Shown: one piece after another, positions 9,570 through 19,361 of the stretch
How the letters are laid out: each line of letters starts with the position of its first letter
Numbering within the stretch: position 1 is the stretch's first letter
NCBI GenBank assembly: GCA_028283725.1
Contig: JAPWKC010000004.1
Coordinates: forward strand, 1,426,001-1,490,000
Reading direction: 5' to 3'
DNA: 64,000 nucleotides
DNA from: Neorhizobium sp.
Lineage (GTDB): Bacteria > Pseudomonadota > Alphaproteobacteria > Rhizobiales > Rhizobiaceae
Notes under the pieces: generated by a model
Told to the model about the DNA's origin: nothing
The model's database searches: none
Seen by the model: only the letters and a program-made list of their open reading frames with translations
Translations under genes and position numbers: made by a program

Positions 9570-12259
9570 TGCTGACCATCAAGACGAAACTCGCGGCCGC
9601 ATCCCTGGTGCTGACACTGGCTTCAGTATGCGTTCCCGCCATGGCACAGGCGCCCGGCTCCCAGGCGCCCTCGCCCTTCGACATGAGCCCGGAGCGACCG
9701 AAGCAGACGGCGCCCCAGACGCCGGCGGCAGGCGGACCTGCACCCGCACCTGCCGCACCTGCAATTCCGCAGGGCAACCGCCCGACGGCCTCGCCGGCCC
9801 CCCTGCCGTCGCAGCCCTTCAATCCTGCGCGACCCGGCGCCTCTGCGCCCGGACAACCGGCCGCTCCATCCCGCCCGGCAACCCAGAGCCAAACCCCTAA
9901 TCAAACCCTTGGCCAGCCTCAGACGCAGACGCAATCGCCGCCGCTGATGCAGACACCGGGTGTGCAGCTCACCTCGCCCGGACAGGTGACCGTGCCGACA
10001 CGCGCCGGTCAGGCTCTGACACCAAACGAGCGCGACCCGCGCCAACCGGCCGGCGGCGCAGCGACACCTGCTCCGACTGGCACTCAGGCCTCGGCGGCGT
10101 CGGAAATTGCCGATCCCAGCCGCCGTTACCTCGTGCCTTCGCCAAATCTCAGGCTCGGCGGCGAAATCGAACAGCGGTCATGGACGGTCGTTTTGACCGC
10201 CGATGAAGCGGCCGCCGGCGCGAAACTGCATTTCGCCTATCAGAATGCCGTCGTCGTTGCCCCGGAGGCATCGAGCCTCACCATCACGGTCAATGACGTG
10301 ACGGTCTATGCGGAGAAGATTGCCTCGTCAGACCAGCCGTCGGACCATGCGGTCGAGATCCCGGCCGGCCTGCTGCGGGCCGGATCGAATACGTTGCGCT
10401 TTGGCGCCAACCAGCGGCACCGGACGGACTGCACGATCGAATCCACCTACGAGCTTTGGACCGACATCGATCCGCAGCGGACGTTCTTCACCTTCGACAA
10501 CGATCGTGCCGGACGATTTTCACGGCTTGACGACCTCAGGGCCGTCGGCCTCGATGGCGAGGGCAATACCCGTTACCGGCTGATCGTTCCGGCTCTCGAC
10601 CAGATGGGCGCGACGGATGTGCTGATGCGGCTCTCGGAAGGGCTGTCGCTGATGGGCGCGATGCCCAACCAGTCCTTCGCCTTCCAGAAGACCACCGATG
10701 GCACGCTTCGACCGGGCGAGCTGCCTGTTTTCGTCGGAACGCCGGACGAGCTGCGGACACTTCTGCCGGGGGTTCCCGCAGCGGCCGCCAGCGCTGCCGT
10801 AGCCAGTTTCGTCGATTATCCCGGCAGCAACGGCGTCTCGGCGCTCGTTCTTTCCGGCCCGAGCTGGCCAGCGATCCAGACCCTGATCGACAGTTTCGTC
10901 GCGACGGCCGATACGGGCAGCAATCAACGCCGCGAAACACTGCTAACCGCCAACTGGACAGGCGTCGATACGCCGTTCCTGTTCGGCGACAGCACGATCA
11001 ATCTTTCCTCCATGGGCGTGACCAGCGAGGAATTTTCCGGGCGGCTGTTCCGCACCCGCTTTACCGTGGGCGTGCCGGCGGATTTCTATGCCAACGCCTA
11101 TGGCGAAGCGCGCATCCTTCTCGACGCCGCCTATACGGCCGATGTCCTGCCGGGCAGCCACATCGATATTTTCGTCAACGGCAATCTGGCATCGACGGTG
11201 CCGATCACCAGCAAGGGCGGCGCGATCCTGCGGCACCTGCCGATCAAGCTGACGCTGCGGCATTTCAAGCCGGGGGTCAATCAGATCGCCATCGAGGCGG
11301 CGCTGGTGACGAATGCCGACAAGGCCTGCGTGCCGGGCTCGACGGCCGAGACGAAACCGCGTTTCGTGCTGTTCGGAAGCTCGGAATTCCACATGCCGGA
11401 TTTCGCCCATATCGCCCAGGTGCCGAACCTCTCGGCGGTTGCGGGAACCGGCTTCCCGTTCACGGTCGACCATAATCCGGTGTCGCTGTTCCTTGGTCGG
11501 ATTGACGAGCCGACACTGTCGGCCGCGGCGACCTTCCTCGGCAAGATCGCCATGGCATCGCATCGCGTCATTCCCGTCAACGTGACGCTCTCGACCGTAC
11601 GCACCGTTGGGCCGAATGCGCTATTCGTCGGAACCGTGTCGGATTTTCCGAGCAATGTCCTGTCACAGCTGAAGATCGACCAGGCGACCCGCAGCAACTG
11701 GGCGCCGGGCGATGCTGCGCCGCAGCCGGCGGGCCGCACGCTGACGCTGCAGGACTGGCAGCAGCGAAGCGGCGACAATTTCCTGTCGCGGCAGTTCTCG
11801 TCGGTGTCCGACTGGGCAAAACGGAATTTCGACCTCTCCTCCACCATGCTGCGTTTTGCGCCGGCAAGCGACGCTCTATACAAGCCACCGGCGACCGCCG
11901 AGATGCTGATCGCACAGGAAAGCGACCCGACGCAGGCCGGCACCTGGACCGCGGTGATCGCCCCCGACAGCGAAGCGCTGCAGACGGGCATGGAAGCGTT
12001 TTCGACGCGCGATGCCTGGAGCAAGCTGGAAGGCCGCGTCGCCGTCTATAGCGGCCCTGCGACGGAAACCACCATCGTGCCGGTGAGCTGGTTCCGCTTC
12101 ATGCCGACACAGTCGCTGTCGCTTTCCAACGCCCGCCTGATCGCCGCCAACTGGCTCTCGGACAATATCATGTCCTACGGGCTTCTTCTGGTGGCCGGCG
12201 CCATCCTGCTCGGCCTTGCCACCGCAGGACTTCTGTCGATGCTCGGTCGCAATCGATAA
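9569..12259 (+). CDS. bcsB: Cellulose synthase periplasmic subunit BcsB
   Basis: An 896-residue periplasmic partner that guides the glucan chain out of BcsA and stabilises it. A Sec signal peptide (cleavage near AMA-QAPG, residue about 28) is followed by a long Pro/Gln-rich linker (about 30-175). The BcsB fold with its carbohydrate-binding and flavodoxin-like repeats comes next (starting near RRYLVPSPNLRLGG). One C-terminal transmembrane helix (about 866-888) anchors it. The start is fixed by the one-base overlap with the bcsA stop; the same frame is open further upstream only as a bcsA shadow. The Pro-rich N-terminus is longer than in enterobacterial BcsB. Confidence 0.95.
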   Translation: MLTIKTKLAAASLVLTLASVCVPAMAQAPGSQAPSPFDMSPERPKQTAPQTPAAGGPAPAPAAPAIPQGNRPTASPAPLPSQPFNPARPGASAPGQPAAPSRPATQSQTPNQTLGQPQTQTQSPPLMQTPGVQLTSPGQVTVPTRAGQALTPNERDPRQPAGGAATPAPTGTQASAASEIADPSRRYLVPSPNLRLGGEIEQRSWTVVLTADEAAAGAKLHFAYQNAVVVAPEASSLTITVNDVTVYAEKIASSDQPSDHAVEIPAGLLRAGSNTLRFGANQRHRTDCTIESTYELWTDIDPQRTFFTFDNDRAGRFSRLDDLRAVGLDGEGNTRYRLIVPALDQMGATDVLMRLSEGLSLMGAMPNQSFAFQKTTDGTLRPGELPVFVGTPDELRTLLPGVPAAAASAAVASFVDYPGSNGVSALVLSGPSWPAIQTLIDSFVATADTGSNQRRETLLTANWTGVDTPFLFGDSTINLSSMGVTSEEFSGRLFRTRFTVGVPADFYANAYGEARILLDAAYTADVLPGSHIDIFVNGNLASTVPITSKGGAILRHLPIKLTLRHFKPGVNQIAIEAALVTNADKACVPGSTAETKPRFVLFGSSEFHMPDFAHIAQVPNLSAVAGTGFPFTVDHNPVSLFLGRIDEPTLSAAATFLGKIAMASHRVIPVNVTLSTVRTVGPNALFVGTVSDFPSNVLSQLKIDQATRSNWAPGDAAPQPAGRTLTLQDWQQRSGDNFLSRQFSSVSDWAKRNFDLSSTMLRFAPASDALYKPPATAEMLIAQESDPTQAGTWTAVIAPDSEALQTGMEAFSTRDAWSKLEGRVAVYSGPATETTIVPVSWFRFMPTQSLSLSNARLIAANWLSDNIMSYGLLLVAGAILLGLATAGLLSMLGRNR

Positions 12260-12284
12260 GGATTATAACGGGATGCGAATATCT

Positions 12285-12312
12285 GGGGGAGCGGCGACGC
12301 TTCCCCTTTTTT
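12285..12312 (+). terminator. Rho-independent terminator after bcsB
   Basis: A GC-rich hairpin (GGGGAGCG pairing with CGCTTCCCC, with one bulge) is followed directly by six T residues, 26 bp after the bcsB stop. It closes the bcsN-bcsA-bcsB transcript, so no bcsZ or bcsC is co-transcribed here. Confidence 0.8.
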
Positions 12313-12412
12313 CGTTTTCGGCACGGTGCGATCCATGCGGGCATGCGTGATCATCGGCGGATCACAGCAGCCAGCACCATCTCGACATCGATATCTTTTT
12401 TCGGGAAAAAAA

Positions 12413-12488
12413 TGGTGCCCGGAGGCGGATTTGAACCACCGACACGCGGATTTTCAATCCGCTGCTCTACCAACTGAGCTATCCGGGC
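12413..12488 (-). tRNA. tRNA-Phe (GAA)
   Basis: A complete 76-nt cloverleaf read on the minus strand, starting GCCCGGATAGCTCAG and ending with an encoded CCA. The acceptor stem GCCCGGA pairs with TCCGGGC. The anticodon arm is GCGGA-TTGAAAA-TCCGC, giving anticodon GAA. The T-arm has GGTTCAAATCC. It lies downstream of yacG in the same direction. Confidence 0.97.
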
Positions 12489-12619
12489 ATCCAAGGCTTC
12501 AAGCCTTCCGGTCTTTACCGGCGGGGCGTGTGCCCCGGAAGCGAGCGGGGTTATAACATCTTGTTCGGCCATGTCCAGCGCTTGGGCGAACTTTTTTGAC
12601 AAGTTTGCGAAAATTATGT

Positions 12620-12644
12620 TTTCCCTTTTAAAATCAAAGGGAAA
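12620..12644 (-). terminator. Weak hairpin terminator after yacG
   Basis: Nine-base perfect arms (TTTCCCTTT and AAAGGGAAA) with a 7-base loop, 7 bp past the yacG stop on the minus strand. The T-rich stretch after it is weak and interrupted. It probably marks the end of the maf-yacG transcript. Confidence 0.5.
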
Positions 12645-12650
12645 GCATTC

Positions 12651-12869
12651 TCAATCTTCAGAGCCGTCAGCCTTGCTTTCATCGTCGGCGACGGGAAGCG
12701 CATAGGAACCGTTCAGCCAGCGCGACAGATCGAGCGTGCGGCAACGGTCGGAGCAAAAGGGATAATGGTCGCGGGCCGACGGCTTGCCGCATTCCGGACA
12801 GGGCCGCGCCTTGCGCAACGGCTCAACCTTGCCGCCCGTCTTGATCTCGGGCTTGGCGTCATCGGTCAT
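12651..12869 (-). CDS. yacG: DNA gyrase inhibitor / zinc-binding protein YacG
   Basis: A 72-residue protein with the four-Cys zinc site of the YacG family (CPECGK near residue 24 and FCSDRCRTLDL near 39-48), followed by an acidic tail. YacG binds GyrB and inhibits gyrase in E. coli. It starts 51 bp after maf ends on the same strand and is probably co-transcribed. The acidic C-terminal tail (DDESKADGSED) is beyond the zinc fold. Confidence 0.93.
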   Translation of the reverse strand: MTDDAKPEIKTGGKVEPLRKARPCPECGKPSARDHYPFCSDRCRTLDLSRWLNGSYALPVADDESKADGSED

Positions 12870-12920
12870 GGTGATACTCCCGTATTGGTCTTCAGCGCCA
12901 GGCTGTCAGCCTTCCGGCCC

Positions 12921-13541
12921 TCAACCCGCTGGCCAGGTGCCCGCCACGTCGTAGCCCTCGCCGGATAGAAGCGTCGTGACTTCGAAAAGCGGCAGCCCGA
13001 CGACATTGGTGTAGGAGCCGACGAGCTTCTGCACGAAGGCAGCGGCAATGCCCTGGATGGCATATGCCCCGGCCTTGCCGCGCCACTGGCCGGACGCGAT
13101 ATAGTTATCGATCTCACGCGTCGACAGGCGCTTGAAGCGCACCTTCGTCTCGACCACCTTCTGGCGGAACTGGCCGCCGGGGGTGACGAGGCAGACACCG
13201 GTATAGACCCAGTGGCCACGGCCGGAGAGGAGATGCAGCGCTGAGGATGCCTCCTCCGTATATTCCGTCTTTTCCAGAATGCGGCGGCCGACGGCCACCA
13301 CGGTATCGGCCGAGAGAATATAGCTGTGGCGCCAGGACGGATCGTTGCGGATCACCGCGAAGGCGGCCTCCGCCTTTTCCTGAGCGAGGCGTCGTGCCAG
13401 CGAGCGTGGGTGCTCGGCACGCTTGGGCGCCTCGTCGATATCCATCGGCATCAGGCGGGCCGGCTCGATACCGACCTGGTTCAAGAGGTCGAGGCGGCGC
13501 GGAGAGCCGGATGCCAATATCAGCTTCTGTGTCTCGCTCAT
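12921..13541 (-). CDS. maf: Maf-family nucleoside triphosphate pyrophosphatase
   Basis: A 206-residue Maf protein, a house-cleaning enzyme that hydrolyses non-canonical or modified nucleoside triphosphates to monophosphates. The N-terminal signature [14 protein letters not shown] (residues 7-20) and the downstream [10 protein letters not shown] with its catalytic Asp are present, as is [13 protein letters not shown] near the C-terminus. Length is normal. It lies between infA and yacG, a conserved rhizobial order. Confidence 0.93.
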   Translation of the reverse strand: MSETQKLILASGSPRRLDLLNQVGIEPARLMPMDIDEAPKRAEHPRSLARRLAQEKAEAAFAVIRNDPSWRHSYILSADTVVAVGRRILEKTEYTEEASSALHLLSGRGHWVYTGVCLVTPGGQFRQKVVETKVRFKRLSTREIDNYIASGQWRGKAGAYAIQGIAAAFVQKLVGSYTNVVGLPLFEVTTLLSGEGYDVAGTWPAG

Positions 13542-13595
13542 GGATTTACCTGAGATGCCCCGCCGCCAATGCCTGCCGTATACGCCCGTCGATCG

Positions 13596-13814
13596 TTACT
13601 TGAAGCGGTAGGTGATGCGGCCCTTGGTCAGGTCGTAAGGTGTCATTTCGACCAGAACCTTGTCGCCGGCCAGAACGCGGATGCGGTTCTTGCGCATACG
13701 GCCTGCCGTGTGGGCGATGATCTCGTGCTCGTTTTCGAGCTTCACGCGGAACGTCGCGTTCGGCAGGAGTTCGGTCACGACGCCCGGGAATTCGAGAACT
13801 TCTTCTTTAGCCAT
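13596..13814 (-). CDS. infA: Translation initiation factor IF-1
   Basis: A 72-residue single S1/OB-fold protein, the exact usual length of IF-1. [26 protein letters not shown] and the C-terminal [11 protein letters not shown] are diagnostic. IF-1 binds the ribosomal A site during initiation. It has its own upstream gap of about 130 bp from the phosphatase gene, room for a separate promoter. maf follows 54 bp downstream. Confidence 0.98.
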   Translation of the reverse strand: MAKEEVLEFPGVVTELLPNATFRVKLENEHEIIAHTAGRMRKNRIRVLAGDKVLVEMTPYDLTKGRITYRFK

Positions 13815-13945
13815 CTAAGGTGTTTCTTCCTATGTTTACCAGAAAAGGCGGATCGAGCCCTGCTCGCCGCCCCCTAATTTTGCGCGGAAACTACACAATC
13901 ATGTCGCCTTTGTGAACCTCGCTTGGAAGCGAAAGTCACGCAGGC

Positions 13946-14437
13946 TCAATCGGCGCCTGAAAAGGGCGTTCCACGGCTTGCGAGACGCTGCTCGATCAAC
14001 TGCCAGAGATGATCGCGAACATCCCGATATGCCTCGACAATCTGCTCTCTCGAGCCCGCTGTCGCGGTCGGATCCATCGTCGGCCAATAGACCACGTCGA
14101 CAGACTGCGAGCGGGTCAATTCGAGTGCCTGATGGTGCGCTTCGGGCGTCAGCGTGACGATGAGATCGAAGAAATCATCTTCCAGCTCCTCCATCCTGCG
14201 CGGCTGATGGCGACCGAGCGACAGCCCGATTTCCTCCAGAACCACATCGACGAAGGGGTCGCGTTCGCCGGAGCGTACACCGGCGGACTGGATGTATATA
14301 TCGGACGGCAGCAACCGCTTTGCAATGACCTCGGCCATGGGAGAGCGGATGGAATTCATGCCGCACATGAAGAGTATGGCACCCGGCTTTGCGAGCTTTC
14401 CGTCAGGCCTGGTTGCGGGCGCGGGGGTTTCCATCAC
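13946..14437 (-). CDS. Low-molecular-weight protein tyrosine phosphatase family protein
   Basis: 163 residues. The P-loop is FMCGMNSIRSPMAE, with catalytic Cys25 and Arg31 (C-X5-R). A later WPTMDPTA provides the general-acid Asp found in this family. The fold covers both LMW tyrosine phosphatases and ArsC-like arsenate reductases; the genomic setting gives no arsenic link, so phosphatase is preferred. The GTG at 14437 precedes an in-frame ATG at 14434, and either may be the start. It follows the UPF0262 gene by 19 bp and is part of the hisD transcript. Confidence 0.85.
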   Translation of the reverse strand: MMETPAPATRPDGKLAKPGAILFMCGMNSIRSPMAEVIAKRLLPSDIYIQSAGVRSGERDPFVDVVLEEIGLSLGRHQPRRMEELEDDFFDLIVTLTPEAHHQALELTRSQSVDVVYWPTMDPTATAGSREQIVEAYRDVRDHLWQLIEQRLASRGTPFSGAD

Positions 14438-14456
14438 TTGGTTTCCATCACCGTGA

Positions 14457-14930
14457 TCACCCGCGCCAGTAAAGAACGCAGACGAGCGTGAAGAGCCGTC
14501 TCGCCGTGTCGAAATCGATCCGGATCTTGCCGTCGAGCCGGGTCATCAGGGTCTGCGACCCTTCGTTATGGATGCCGCGCCTGCCCATGTCGATCGCCTC
14601 GATGCGGCTTGGCGTCGAGGAGCGGATCGCCTCATAATAGCTTTCGCAGATCATGAAGTAATCCTTGATGATGCGGCGAAAGGGCGTGAGCGACAGGATG
14701 TGGGTGGCCACATCCGCGCCCCCCTCGGCGCTGATGGCAAGCATCAGCTTGCTGTCGACCAGCGACAGTCTCAGGATATAGGGACCACCGGCATGGCCGA
14801 GCGGCTCGAAGGAATTTTCCTCGACGAGATCGAAGATGGCGACGGCACGCTCGTGTTCGACATCGGGCGTCGAGCGCCCGATCGAATCGTCCAGAACGAC
14901 ATCGGAAAGCCGGAAGTCGCCCTGCCCCAT
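14457..14930 (-). CDS. UPF0262 family protein
   Basis: 157 residues, full length for UPF0262, a conserved alphaproteobacterial family of unknown function. The central segment [16 protein letters not shown] and the C-terminal [19 protein letters not shown] are characteristic. There is no signal peptide or membrane segment, so it should be cytoplasmic. It starts 3 bp after hisD ends and is very probably co-translated with it, though no link to histidine synthesis is known. Confidence 0.88.
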   Translation of the reverse strand: MGQGDFRLSDVVLDDSIGRSTPDVEHERAVAIFDLVEENSFEPLGHAGGPYILRLSLVDSKLMLAISAEGGADVATHILSLTPFRRIIKDYFMICESYYEAIRSSTPSRIEAIDMGRRGIHNEGSQTLMTRLDGKIRIDFDTARRLFTLVCVLYWRG

Positions 14931-14933
14931 GTC

Positions 14934-16232
14934 TCAGCCCCCGCTGTTCAACCGGATGGCAACGGAGCGGGCATGTGCGTCGAGCCCTTCGGACGTCGCA
15001 AGCGTGATGGCGGCCGGCGCCAGCTGGCGCAATTGATCCGGACCAAGCCTCAGGATGGAGGTGCGCTTGACGAAATCGAGAACCGAGAGGCCCGAGGAAA
15101 ACCGCGCCGAACGCGCCGTCGGCAGAACGTGGTTGGAGCCGCCGACGTAATCGCCGATAACTTCCGGCGTATAGCGGCCGACAAAGATGGCGCCGGCATT
15201 GCGGACGTCCGGGATCAGCGCATCGGGATCGGCCACGGCGAGCTCCAGATGCTCTGCGGCGATGCGGTTGGCGAGCGGAATGGCGGCCTGCAAATCGGAG
15301 ACGAGGATGACGGCGCCGAAATCACGCCAGCTTGCCGCAGCCGTCTGCGAGCGCGACAGGGTTTTCAGCTGCCGCTCGACCGCCGCCTCGACCGCCTTGC
15401 CGAGGGCGGCATCATCGGTCATCAGGATCGATTGCGCGCCGGCATCATGCTCGGCCTGGGCGAGAAGATCGGCCGCCAGCCAATCCGGATCATTGTCGCG
15501 ATCGGCAATGACGAGCACTTCCGACGGGCCGGCGATCATGTCGATGCCGACGGTGCCGAAGACCTGGCGCTTGGCGGCGGCCACATAGGCATTGCCGGGG
15601 CCGACGATCTTGGCAACGGGTGCGATGGTCTCTGTGCCATAGGCGAGTGCCGCAACCGCCTGCGCACCGCCGACGCGGTAGATCTCGCTGACATTGGCGA
15701 TACGGGCTGCAGCAAGCACCGCCGGGTTGATCCTGCCGCCACCTGCCGGCACGACCATCACGACGCGCGGCACGCCTGCGACCCGTGCCGGAACGGCGTT
15801 CATCAGAACAGAGCTCGGATAGCTTGCGGTGCCGCCCGGCACATAAAGCCCGACGGCCTCGATTGCAGTCCAGCGGGAGCCGAGGCCAACGCCGATCGCA
15901 TCCTCGTAAATATCGTCTTTCGGCATCTGGCGGGCATGATGCTTCTCGATGCGCTCGGCTGCCAGTTTCAGCGCCTCGACGACATTCGGATCCGTTTCCA
16001 CCAGCGCCGCATCGATCTCAGCCTCGGTGACGCGAATGCCGGTCCTGGCCAGATCGATGCCGTCAAAGCGGCTGGAGTAATCGATCAGCGCTTCATCCCC
16101 TCGGGCGCGCACATCATCGATGATGGCGCGGACGGTGACGTTGACGTCTTCCGATACCTCACGCTTCGTCGACAGAAAGGCGGAGAATTTCGCCTCGAAA
16201 TCCTGCGATGCCTGATCAAGCCAGATTGCCAA
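14934..16232 (-). CDS. hisD: Histidinol dehydrogenase
   Basis: 432 residues, the normal length. HisD carries out the last two steps of histidine synthesis, oxidising L-histidinol to L-histidine with two NAD+. Recognisable blocks include GLYVPGGTASYPSSVLMN, the KIVGPGNAYVAAAKRQVFG region, GPSEVLVIAD, AEHDAGAQSILMT with a zinc/catalytic His, and the C-terminal TLATSEGLDAHARSVAIRL. The start is TTG at 16232, preceded by GAAGGAATAATCGC, a good SD; no ATG start fits. It heads a hisD-UPF0262-phosphatase operon. Confidence 0.96.
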   Translation of the reverse strand: MAIWLDQASQDFEAKFSAFLSTKREVSEDVNVTVRAIIDDVRARGDEALIDYSSRFDGIDLARTGIRVTEAEIDAALVETDPNVVEALKLAAERIEKHHARQMPKDDIYEDAIGVGLGSRWTAIEAVGLYVPGGTASYPSSVLMNAVPARVAGVPRVVMVVPAGGGRINPAVLAAARIANVSEIYRVGGAQAVAALAYGTETIAPVAKIVGPGNAYVAAAKRQVFGTVGIDMIAGPSEVLVIADRDNDPDWLAADLLAQAEHDAGAQSILMTDDAALGKAVEAAVERQLKTLSRSQTAAASWRDFGAVILVSDLQAAIPLANRIAAEHLELAVADPDALIPDVRNAGAIFVGRYTPEVIGDYVGGSNHVLPTARSARFSSGLSVLDFVKRTSILRLGPDQLRQLAPAAITLATSEGLDAHARSVAIRLNSGG

Positions 16233-16329
16233 GCGATTATTCCTTCTTCATCGAAATTACGGTGCCCGCACCGCGGGCGCTGCGCAAGCCCGTCTTAGGG
16301 CGTGGTCAGGTGCGCTACGGCAGCCAATA

Positions 16330-16761
16330 TTACGGATGGCGCGGCTTGGTGGCGGTTTCCCATGCACCGCCGATATCGGCAAGAGCGACTTCGATACATT
16401 CGACATCGAGCGCGATCGAGGCCTTGCCGGACAGAACAAGCTCCACGGTGCCTTCCGGCCCGTCGCCCTTTGGCAAGAAGCTAATGGCGAGCAGGGAGAG
16501 AACATCATCCTTGCGGCCGCGATTGACGCCGGTGGAGCGCACGGCCTCGACACGCTTGAAGACGAGACCGGCACGATGGCGCTCAAAGCCCTTGCGCTTG
16601 CCCTCCGCCTTTGCCCAGTCGAAACGGTTGGCGGCGAGCGAGAAACTCTTCTCGGTCTGCGACCAATGCATGTCGCCGATCTTGAAGACGGCATCCTGCA
16701 TATGGGCAGAGACGATCTTCAGGTCTTCATCATCAAGCGCAAGAAGTTTCAGATCGCTCAT
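16330..16761 (-). CDS. DUF2948 family protein
   Basis: 143 residues from the ATG at 16761 (MSDLKLLALDDEDL). The frame is open to 16842, but this is the usual family start. DUF2948 is an alphaproteobacterial family of unknown function. It has no membrane segment or signal. Conserved features are DLKIVSAHMQDAVFKIGD and RHRAGLVFKRVEAV. It sits just upstream of hisD on the same strand with a 97-bp gap, a neighbourhood conserved in rhizobia. Confidence 0.85.
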   Translation of the reverse strand: MSDLKLLALDDEDLKIVSAHMQDAVFKIGDMHWSQTEKSFSLAANRFDWAKAEGKRKGFERHRAGLVFKRVEAVRSTGVNRGRKDDVLSLLAISFLPKGDGPEGTVELVLSGKASIALDVECIEVALADIGGAWETATKPRHP

Positions 16762-16880
16762 AGAAAGCACATGCCCCTCATACGGTATCGGCCTATGCCG
16801 ATCCTTCAGGACTGACATAGGCCGACATATTGCAAGACGCAACCGGGTCGCGTTCTACCGGAGCATCGCTCCCTATGACC

Positions 16881-17723
16881 CTATTTCGGAAAGTCTGCCG
16901 ACAGACTGATCGCCTTCAGCCCTTCGATCTCGGCCAGCCGCTCCTTGAGGTTGGCGGTGATGCCGTTATAGGCCAGTTCGCCAAGGACCAGATGGCGTGG
17001 CGGATTGGCGCTTTCGGTGATCTCGATCATCGCCCGGCCGGCACGCACCGGATCGCCGGGCTGCTGGCCGCTATATCCTGATGTCGCCGTCATGCGCTTG
17101 CCGGCAGTCTCCTTGTAATCCTCGATCGTAACCTCGGTCTGGCGCAGGGAACGCCCGGCCCAATCGGTACGGAACGGACCCGGCGCCACGCAGGTGGCCT
17201 TGATGCCGACCGGCGCGCCTTCCGCCACAAGCGCATCGGTAAAGCCTTCGACGGCATGTTTGGACGCGGCGTAATAGCCTGACCCCGGAAAGCCGATGAA
17301 GCCGGCCTGCGAGGTGATGTTGATGATGTGGCCCTTGCGGCGAGCCCGCATGCCGGGAAGAACGGCGCGCGTCATGGCGAAAAGGCCGAAGACATTGGCG
17401 TCGAACATGGCGCGGATTTCCGCCTCGTCACCCTGCTCGACTGCGGCCTGGTAGCCGTAGCCGGCATTGTTGACGAGAACGTCGATGCGGCCGAACCTGG
17501 CTTCCGCGGCCTTTGCCGCCGCATCGATCTGTGCCTGGTCCGTCACGTCGAGATCGAGCGCCAGCGCGTGCGGGCGGCCATCCACCAGATCGGCGAGTTT
17601 GCCTTTATCCCTGGCGGTCACGACCGTCGGAAAGCCGCGTTCAAGGGTAAGCTTGGCCAGTTCGCGGCCGAAGCCGGTCGAGCAGCCCGTAATGAACCAC
17701 ACGGGCAAGGGAGTATCAGTCAT
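16881..17723 (-). CDS. Short-chain dehydrogenase/reductase (SDR) family oxidoreductase
   Basis: 280 residues, classical SDR. It has the nucleotide-binding TGCSTGFG (residues 12-19), NNAG (85-88), catalytic Ser138 and Y151-AAS-K155. Arg38 and Lys40 after the second strand suggest NADP(H) preference (inference). Substrate is unknown. It stands between murA and the DUF2948 gene, breaking an otherwise conserved housekeeping order. Base composition looks like its neighbours, so it does not look recently acquired. Confidence 0.88.
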   Translation of the reverse strand: MTDTPLPVWFITGCSTGFGRELAKLTLERGFPTVVTARDKGKLADLVDGRPHALALDLDVTDQAQIDAAAKAAEARFGRIDVLVNNAGYGYQAAVEQGDEAEIRAMFDANVFGLFAMTRAVLPGMRARRKGHIINITSQAGFIGFPGSGYYAASKHAVEGFTDALVAEGAPVGIKATCVAPGPFRTDWAGRSLRQTEVTIEDYKETAGKRMTATSGYSGQQPGDPVRAGRAMIEITESANPPRHLVLGELAYNGITANLKERLAEIEGLKAISLSADFPK

Positions 17724-17874
17724 GGGAAATCTCCGAGTTCAACCGGATGAACATTGTGAAGCGGCGGGAACGCGCCCGGACGGAACGGGCCGTGAGGCCG
17801 ATGGCGTGGTGCGTTCGGAATGCGCCCGCGCATTTTTCAAAAGCGACGCGAGCGCCTACCTCACATAGGCATGC

Positions 17875-17907
17875 AAAAGGGGACGGCAAGATCACCCTGC
17901 CGTCCCC
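17875..17907 (-). terminator. Rho-independent terminator of murA
   Basis: A perfect 10-base hairpin (GGGGACGGCA with TGCCGTCCCC, 9-base loop) followed on the minus strand by TTTT. It lies 42 bp beyond the murA stop, separating murA from the SDR gene. Confidence 0.85.
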
Positions 17908-17948
17908 TGATCCAAAATTCACCGAGCGTGACTGGCCGCGCGTGCCGG

Positions 17949-19241
17949 TCAGTCGCTGACGCGTTCGACCATGGCGCCGCAGCGGGTGAGCTTCTCTTCC
18001 AGACGCTCGAAGCCGCGATCGAGATGATAGACGCGGTTGACCATGGTCTCGCCTTCTGCCGCAAGACCGGCGATGACCAGCGAGACGGAGGCACGCAGGT
18101 CGGTCGCCATGACCGGCGCACCCTTCAGCCGCGGCACACCTTCGATGCGCGCCATCTGGCCCGAGAGCGAGATACGGGCGCCGAGACGGGCCAGTTCCTG
18201 AACATGCATGAAGCGGTTTTCGAAAATCGTTTCCGTGACATGCGAGACGCCGGAGGAACGGGTCATCAGCGCCATGAACTGCGCCTGCAGGTCGGTGGGG
18301 AAGCCCGGGAAAGGTTCCGTGACGATATCGACCGGCTGGATGCCGTTGCCGTTGCGCACGACGCGAAGGCCGCTTTCCGTGTCGGTGATCTCGGCACCGG
18401 CGAGACGCAGGGTCTCAAGCGCGTTGTCGAGCAGCGAGGCACGGGTGCCGGAGAGCGTCACGTCGCCGCCGGCCATGGCAACGGCCATCGCATAGGTACC
18501 TGTCTCGATACGGTCCGGCAGAACCCGGTGACGGGCACCGTGCAGGGAGGAGACGCCCTCGACGGTAATCGTCTTGGTGCCGGCGCCGGTGATCCTGGCG
18601 CCCATGGCGATCAGGCAGTCGGCGAGATCGACGATTTCCGGTTCGCGCGCCGCATTGTCGATGATCGTCGTCCCCTTGGCGAGGGTGGCCGCCATCAGCA
18701 GGACATGGGTCGCGCCGACCGATACTTTCGGGAAAGTGTAATGGGCGCCGACGAGGCCGCCCTTCGGGGCCGTGACATTGACGTAACCACCATCGATCTC
18801 GATCTCGGCGCCAAGCGCTGCCAGGCTTTCGAGGAAGAGATCGACCGGACGCGTGCCGATGGCGCAACCGCCCGGCAGCGAAACGCGGGCCCTGCCCTCA
18901 CGCGCCAGAAGCGGGCCGATGACCCAGAACGAGGCGCGCATCTTGGAGACCAGCTCGTAGGGTGCGGTCGTATCGACAATGGTGCGGCAGGTGAAATGAA
19001 TGGTGCGGGCGTAGCTTTCCGTCTGGCTTTCGCGTCGGCCGTTGACGGAAATATCGACGCCGTGATTGCCGAGAATGCGCAGGAGCTGCTCGACGTCGGC
19101 CAGGTGCGGCACGTTTTCAAGCGTCAGCGTATCGCTCGTCAGGAGCGAGGCAATCATCAGCGGCAGCGCCGCGTTCTTGGCGCCGGAAATCGGGATAACG
19201 CCGCGAAGCTCGTTGCCGCCGGTAATTCTGATGCGATCCAT
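17949..19241 (-). CDS. murA: UDP-N-acetylglucosamine 1-carboxyvinyltransferase MurA
   Basis: 430 residues from the ATG at 19241 ([14 protein letters not shown]). A further 7 codons are open upstream but not part of the family. MurA transfers enolpyruvate from PEP to UDP-GlcNAc, the first committed step of peptidoglycan synthesis. Lys22 in SGAKNAALP and the fosfomycin-reactive Cys126 in [12 protein letters not shown] are both present, so the enzyme should be active and fosfomycin-sensitive. Cytoplasmic. It is single-gene by its downstream terminator. Confidence 0.97.
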   Translation of the reverse strand: MDRIRITGGNELRGVIPISGAKNAALPLMIASLLTSDTLTLENVPHLADVEQLLRILGNHGVDISVNGRRESQTESYARTIHFTCRTIVDTTAPYELVSKMRASFWVIGPLLAREGRARVSLPGGCAIGTRPVDLFLESLAALGAEIEIDGGYVNVTAPKGGLVGAHYTFPKVSVGATHVLLMAATLAKGTTIIDNAAREPEIVDLADCLIAMGARITGAGTKTITVEGVSSLHGARHRVLPDRIETGTYAMAVAMAGGDVTLSGTRASLLDNALETLRLAGAEITDTESGLRVVRNGNGIQPVDIVTEPFPGFPTDLQAQFMALMTRSSGVSHVTETIFENRFMHVQELARLGARISLSGQMARIEGVPRLKGAPVMATDLRASVSLVIAGLAAEGETMVNRVYHLDRGFERLEEKLTRCGAMVERVSD

Positions 19242-19361
19242 GGTTGGGTAACTTTCCCTCAAGCGCGAAAGGCTGCGTCCTTAGACGAAAACCGCCGCTG
19301 CCACAATGTTTGCCGAAAATGGCGTGTCGATTGCCGAAATGGCCTGCCCCTCAGGCATAAG

